In this document: piece after piece, positions 61,667-64,000 of the stretch
Layout: each line of letters begins with the position of its first letter
Position numbering within the stretch: the stretch's first letter is position 1
Source of the DNA: JBBWZH01 sp035544115
GTDB taxonomy: Bacteria; Actinomycetota; Actinomycetes; Mycobacteriales; CADCTP01
Assembly: GCA_963714145.1 (NCBI GenBank)
Contig: OY970235.1
Span: 4,588,001-4,652,000 of the forward strand
DNA length: 64,000 nucleotides
Direction of reading: 5' to 3'
Position numbers and translations under genes: made by a program
Notes under the pieces: model-generated
The model's input: only the letters and a program-made list of their open reading frames with translations
The model's database searches: none
Told to the model about the DNA's origin: nothing

Positions 61667-61694
61667 GCGCAAGCGTTTGCGCTAGCGTTTGCGC
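61667..61694. promoter_or_regulatory. LacI-family operator repeats
   Basis: GCGCAAGCGTTTGCGC (61667-61682), a near-palindrome of LacI-family type, is followed by a second copy of AGCGTTTGCGC (61684-61694), giving direct repeats 12 bp apart in the divergent gap between the transporter operon and lacI. Confidence 0.75.
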
Positions 61695-61789
61695 AATCGC
61701 TTTACAACGATTGGTAGCTGCTCCGCCCCGACTCCGGGCGGCATAGGAGACTGTCCGTCGTTCGTCCGAGAGCACTGTCAGGAGATGCC

Positions 61790-62839
61790 TTGATCACGAT
61801 GGCGGATGTGGCGCGGGTCGCCGGCGTCTCGGTCTCGACCGTCTCCCACGTGATCAACGACACCCGCATCGTCCGGGACGAGACCCGCGCCGCGGTGCTC
61901 GCCGCGATCGAGCGGACCGGCTACACGCACAACACGATCGCCCGCGCACTGGTCACCGCGAGCACCCGCTCCATCGGCCTGGCGATCCCGGTCATCACCA
62001 ACGCGTACTTCACCGACGTCATCCACGCGATCGAGACCCAGGCCTCGACGGCCAGCTACACCCTGCTGCTCGTCGACCCGCGCGAGGACCCGGCCTACGA
62101 GCTGCAGGCCGTGCGGGCGCTGCGGGAGCGCCGCGTCGACGGGATCATCGTGGCACCGGCGGCCGACCCGCAGCGGCGGTCGCTGGCCTATCTCGCCGCG
62201 AACTCGGTGCCCACCGTGCTGGTCGACCGGCTCGCCTCGGACGAGTTCGACCAGGTCGGCCCGGAGAACGAGGAGCCGACGGCGACGCTGACCCGGCACC
62301 TAGCCGAGCTCGGCCACCGGCGCATCGGCATGGTCGCCGGCCTGGCGGGCCTGAGCACCACCGACGAGCGGCTGTCCGGCTACCGGCTGGGCCTCACCCG
62401 GTCCGATCTCCCCTACGACGAGGCGCTGGTCGTGGACGGCGGCTCGCAGATCGAGCCCGCCCGCGAGGCCGTACACCGGCTGCTGAAGCTGCCCAAGTCA
62501 CCCACCGCGCTGGTGGTCAGCAACAACCTCATGACCATCGGAACCCTGCGGGCGCTGCGCGAGGCGGGCAAGCGGGTGCCCGACGACGTGGCGCTGACCG
62601 CCTTCGACGACTTCGAATGGGCCGACCTGCTCACCCCGCGGCTGACCACGATGGCGCAGCCCCGGTTCGACCTGGGCACCACCGCGGTCCGCCTGCTGAT
62701 GGACCGGCTCGCCGACCCGCACCGGCCACCCCGCACCGTCCGGCTCGCCCCGCAGTTCATGCACCGCGAGTCCTGCGGCTGCGCCGCACGCCCCCCGTCG
62801 CCCCTCCCCCCGCCGGCGCTACTCAACGGCATCGACTAG
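61790..62839 (+). CDS. LacI-family transcriptional repressor
   Basis: A 349-residue LacI/GalR regulator with an N-terminal HTH (MADVARVAGVSVSTVSHVIN), a hinge ARALVTASTRSIGLAIP and a sugar-binding domain with DGIIVAPAAD and DVALTAFDDFEWADLL. TTG 61790 is used because AGGAG lies 5 bp upstream; ATG 61799 is an alternative. It is divergent from the sugar transporter operon with LacI-type operator repeats between them, so it is a local, sugar-responsive repressor. Confidence 0.93.
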   Translation: MITMADVARVAGVSVSTVSHVINDTRIVRDETRAAVLAAIERTGYTHNTIARALVTASTRSIGLAIPVITNAYFTDVIHAIETQASTASYTLLLVDPREDPAYELQAVRALRERRVDGIIVAPAADPQRRSLAYLAANSVPTVLVDRLASDEFDQVGPENEEPTATLTRHLAELGHRRIGMVAGLAGLSTTDERLSGYRLGLTRSDLPYDEALVVDGGSQIEPAREAVHRLLKLPKSPTALVVSNNLMTIGTLRALREAGKRVPDDVALTAFDDFEWADLLTPRLTTMAQPRFDLGTTAVRLLMDRLADPHRPPRTVRLAPQFMHRESCGCAARPPSPLPPPALLNGID

Positions 62840-62922
62840 CCCCGGCATTTCGTGTCGTCAGAGCTGGCTGCCGTTGCGAGCCGGCGTGGGCCGCCTCGCC
62901 TCGGCGAGAGGGCACACGGTCG

Positions 62923-63522
62923 GTGGTGGCCGGCGTCGGGTGGTACGAACGTCGGGTGGGTAGTTCGTTCACCGAGTACCGCGGTCGCGGGTTCTGGGCA
63001 CGCGACCTGAAGCTTGAGGTCTGGTTGTACGTGTTGGGACTGATCGTCGATCGACAACCGGTTCGTCCGGCCTGGCTGGTCGCGGCCAGGGAACACTGGC
63101 GGCTGCAGGCCACGGTCGGCTTCCAGGGCACGGTCGGCGCGGACCTCGATGGTCAGGTCGGCACCGACCCAGGCCGGGCCGAGCTGCTGATCGGGTTGGC
63201 CGAGCGGGCGGAGCTGTACCTACGACGGCACAAGATGATCACTGCCGGCGAACTCGTCGACGGTGGTGTCGGCGGGCCGCAAGTCGACTGGGACAGCGAT
63301 CTCGACACCGAGGTGATCTGGCCGGCTTTCGTCGTGAACTGTCGGGGCGCACGGCAGTATGACCAGCATGGATACGCACGTAAGGACCCCGCAGGAGATT
63401 TTCCTGCAGCCGCAGCACCTCGTGGTTCCACCGTTTCAGCGTGCTTACGTGTGGGACAAGGACGAGCAGTGGGTGCCGCTGTGGCAGGACGTCCGCCGCC
63501 TGGCAGAGATCCGGCTCGGTGA
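62923..63522 (+). CDS. Hypothetical protein, 3' end uncertain
   Basis: From GTG 62923 the frame encodes a protein-like stretch (SFTEYRGRGFWARDLKLEV, LYVLGLIVDRQPVRPAWLV, LIGLAERAELYLRRHKMI, DTEVIWPAFVVNC) with actinomycete codon use up to about 63345. Codon use then changes and the frame runs 155 bp into the DUF262 gene. A stop in another frame at 63360-63362 suggests the true gene ends just before that gene, or that a frameshift is present. I do not recognise the family. It is probably coupled to the DUF262 gene. Confidence 0.4.
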   Translation: MVAGVGWYERRVGSSFTEYRGRGFWARDLKLEVWLYVLGLIVDRQPVRPAWLVAAREHWRLQATVGFQGTVGADLDGQVGTDPGRAELLIGLAERAELYLRRHKMITAGELVDGGVGGPQVDWDSDLDTEVIWPAFVVNCRGARQYDQHGYARKDPAGDFPAAAAPRGSTVSACLRVGQGRAVGAAVAGRPPPGRDPAR

Positions 63523-64000
63523 CCGGTTCTCCAACCCGACGCACTTCCTCGGTGCCGTGGTCGTACAGGCGCAGGAGCAAGTGCCCGGCAACCTGCAGGG
63601 AAGCAACATCATCGACGGCCAGCAGCGCCTGACCACTCTCCAACTTCTGATGGACGCGGCGGGCGCTGTGCTCGAAGAGGCGGGGAAGGACGCGCTGGCG
63701 GCCCAGTTGGACGTCTTGACGCATAACCAGACGATGTACGTGCCGGACGGTTCGACCCGACTCAAGGTGAGACACACGAACCGGGATCGGGCCGCGTTCG
63801 ACGAGGTCATGAACGCTGACCCGCCGGTCGATCATGGAGGGCTGCGGCATTCGGGGTCCCTGGTGGCGCATGCGCATGAGTACTTCACCAGCGCGGTCGC
63901 GGAATGGCTCGGCGACTTCGCCGCGGACAACTTCGCGGAGCGGGCGGACACGTTGGTCCAAGTGCTTACTCGCGGCCTTCAGTTGGTGGCCATCAACCTC
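63368..64000 (+). CDS. DUF262 / GmrSD N-terminal domain protein, 3'-partial
   Basis: ATG 63368 opens an uninterrupted frame to the window edge (211 codons). LVVPPFQRAYVWDKDEQW near 18-35, HFLGAVVVQ near 60-70 and the DGQQRLTTLQLL motif near 85-96 are the DUF262 nucleotide-binding signature. The domain is found in GmrS/GmrD type IV restriction enzymes and other phage-defence proteins. The C-terminal (DUF1524 nuclease) half would lie outside the window, so its type is open. Confidence 0.85.
   Translation, partial: MDTHVRTPQEIFLQPQHLVVPPFQRAYVWDKDEQWVPLWQDVRRLAEIRLGDRFSNPTHFLGAVVVQAQEQVPGNLQGSNIIDGQQRLTTLQLLMDAAGAVLEEAGKDALAAQLDVLTHNQTMYVPDGSTRLKVRHTNRDRAAFDEVMNADPPVDHGGLRHSGSLVAHAHEYFTSAVAEWLGDFAADNFAERADTLVQVLTRGLQLVAINL

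Overview
This 64 kb window is very GC-rich, with strong third-position GC, GTG/TTG starts, rare TTA codons and an AfsR/SARP-type regulator. It comes from a filamentous actinomycete; I cannot fix the genus. Its core (about 2.4-50.4 kb) is a nonribosomal peptide synthetase (NRPS) cluster that I read as making a piperazate-rich, probably halogenated peptide. I do not recognise it as a known cluster.

Layout. 1-2.3 kb: end of an NTPase/TPR gene with an apparent frameshift. 2.4-4.2 kb: DrrAB-type exporter. 4.9-9.8 kb: type II thioesterase and a loading protein (acyl-adenylation, ketoreductase, carrier). 10.0-26.5 kb: a 5,498-residue NRPS with four modules and a terminal thioesterase. 26.5-31.5 kb: MbtH-like protein, P450, S9 peptidase, second P450. 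32.0-33.3 kb: ornithine N-hydroxylase (KtzI-like). 33.4-39.4 kb (minus): SHMT-like enzyme coupled to a rearranged NRPS. 39.6-40.4 kb: arginine dihydrolase/DDAH-like enzyme. 40.7-45.3 kb (minus): cation/proton antiporter coupled to a C-A-PCP NRPS. 45.8-47.9 kb: free carrier protein, SyrB2-type halogenase, thioesterase. 47.9-50.4 kb: TetR repressor, LmbU-family regulator and a PaiB/KtzT-like piperazate synthase. After 50.6 kb come unrelated genes: two secreted proteins, an AfsR-like regulator, a sigma/anti-sigma pair, a RibD-like reductase, a sugar ABC transporter with its LacI repressor, and the start of a DUF262 protein.

How it may work together. Arginine could be turned into ornithine (40.4 kb gene), N-hydroxylated (32.0 kb) and cyclised to piperazate (50.4 kb). 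Four adenylation domains share the pocket pattern DVF(S/H)-(V/A)-(A/G)-x-YAK, which I recall as piperazate-type. Two are followed by epimerization domains, so a D-Piz, Piz, D-Piz run plus one more Piz is predicted. The halogenase has His-x-Ala in place of His-x-Asp and probably chlorinates an amino acid on the neighbouring free carrier.

Regulation. Two repeated palindromes stand out. A 17-bp CTTGNAC-N3-GTNCAAG operator occurs twice at the exporter promoter and twice upstream of the tetR gene 44 kb away. A TGTCC-N8-GGACA palindrome occurs in five intergenic regions upstream of piperazate and tailoring genes and may mark a cluster regulon, possibly of the LmbU-family activator.
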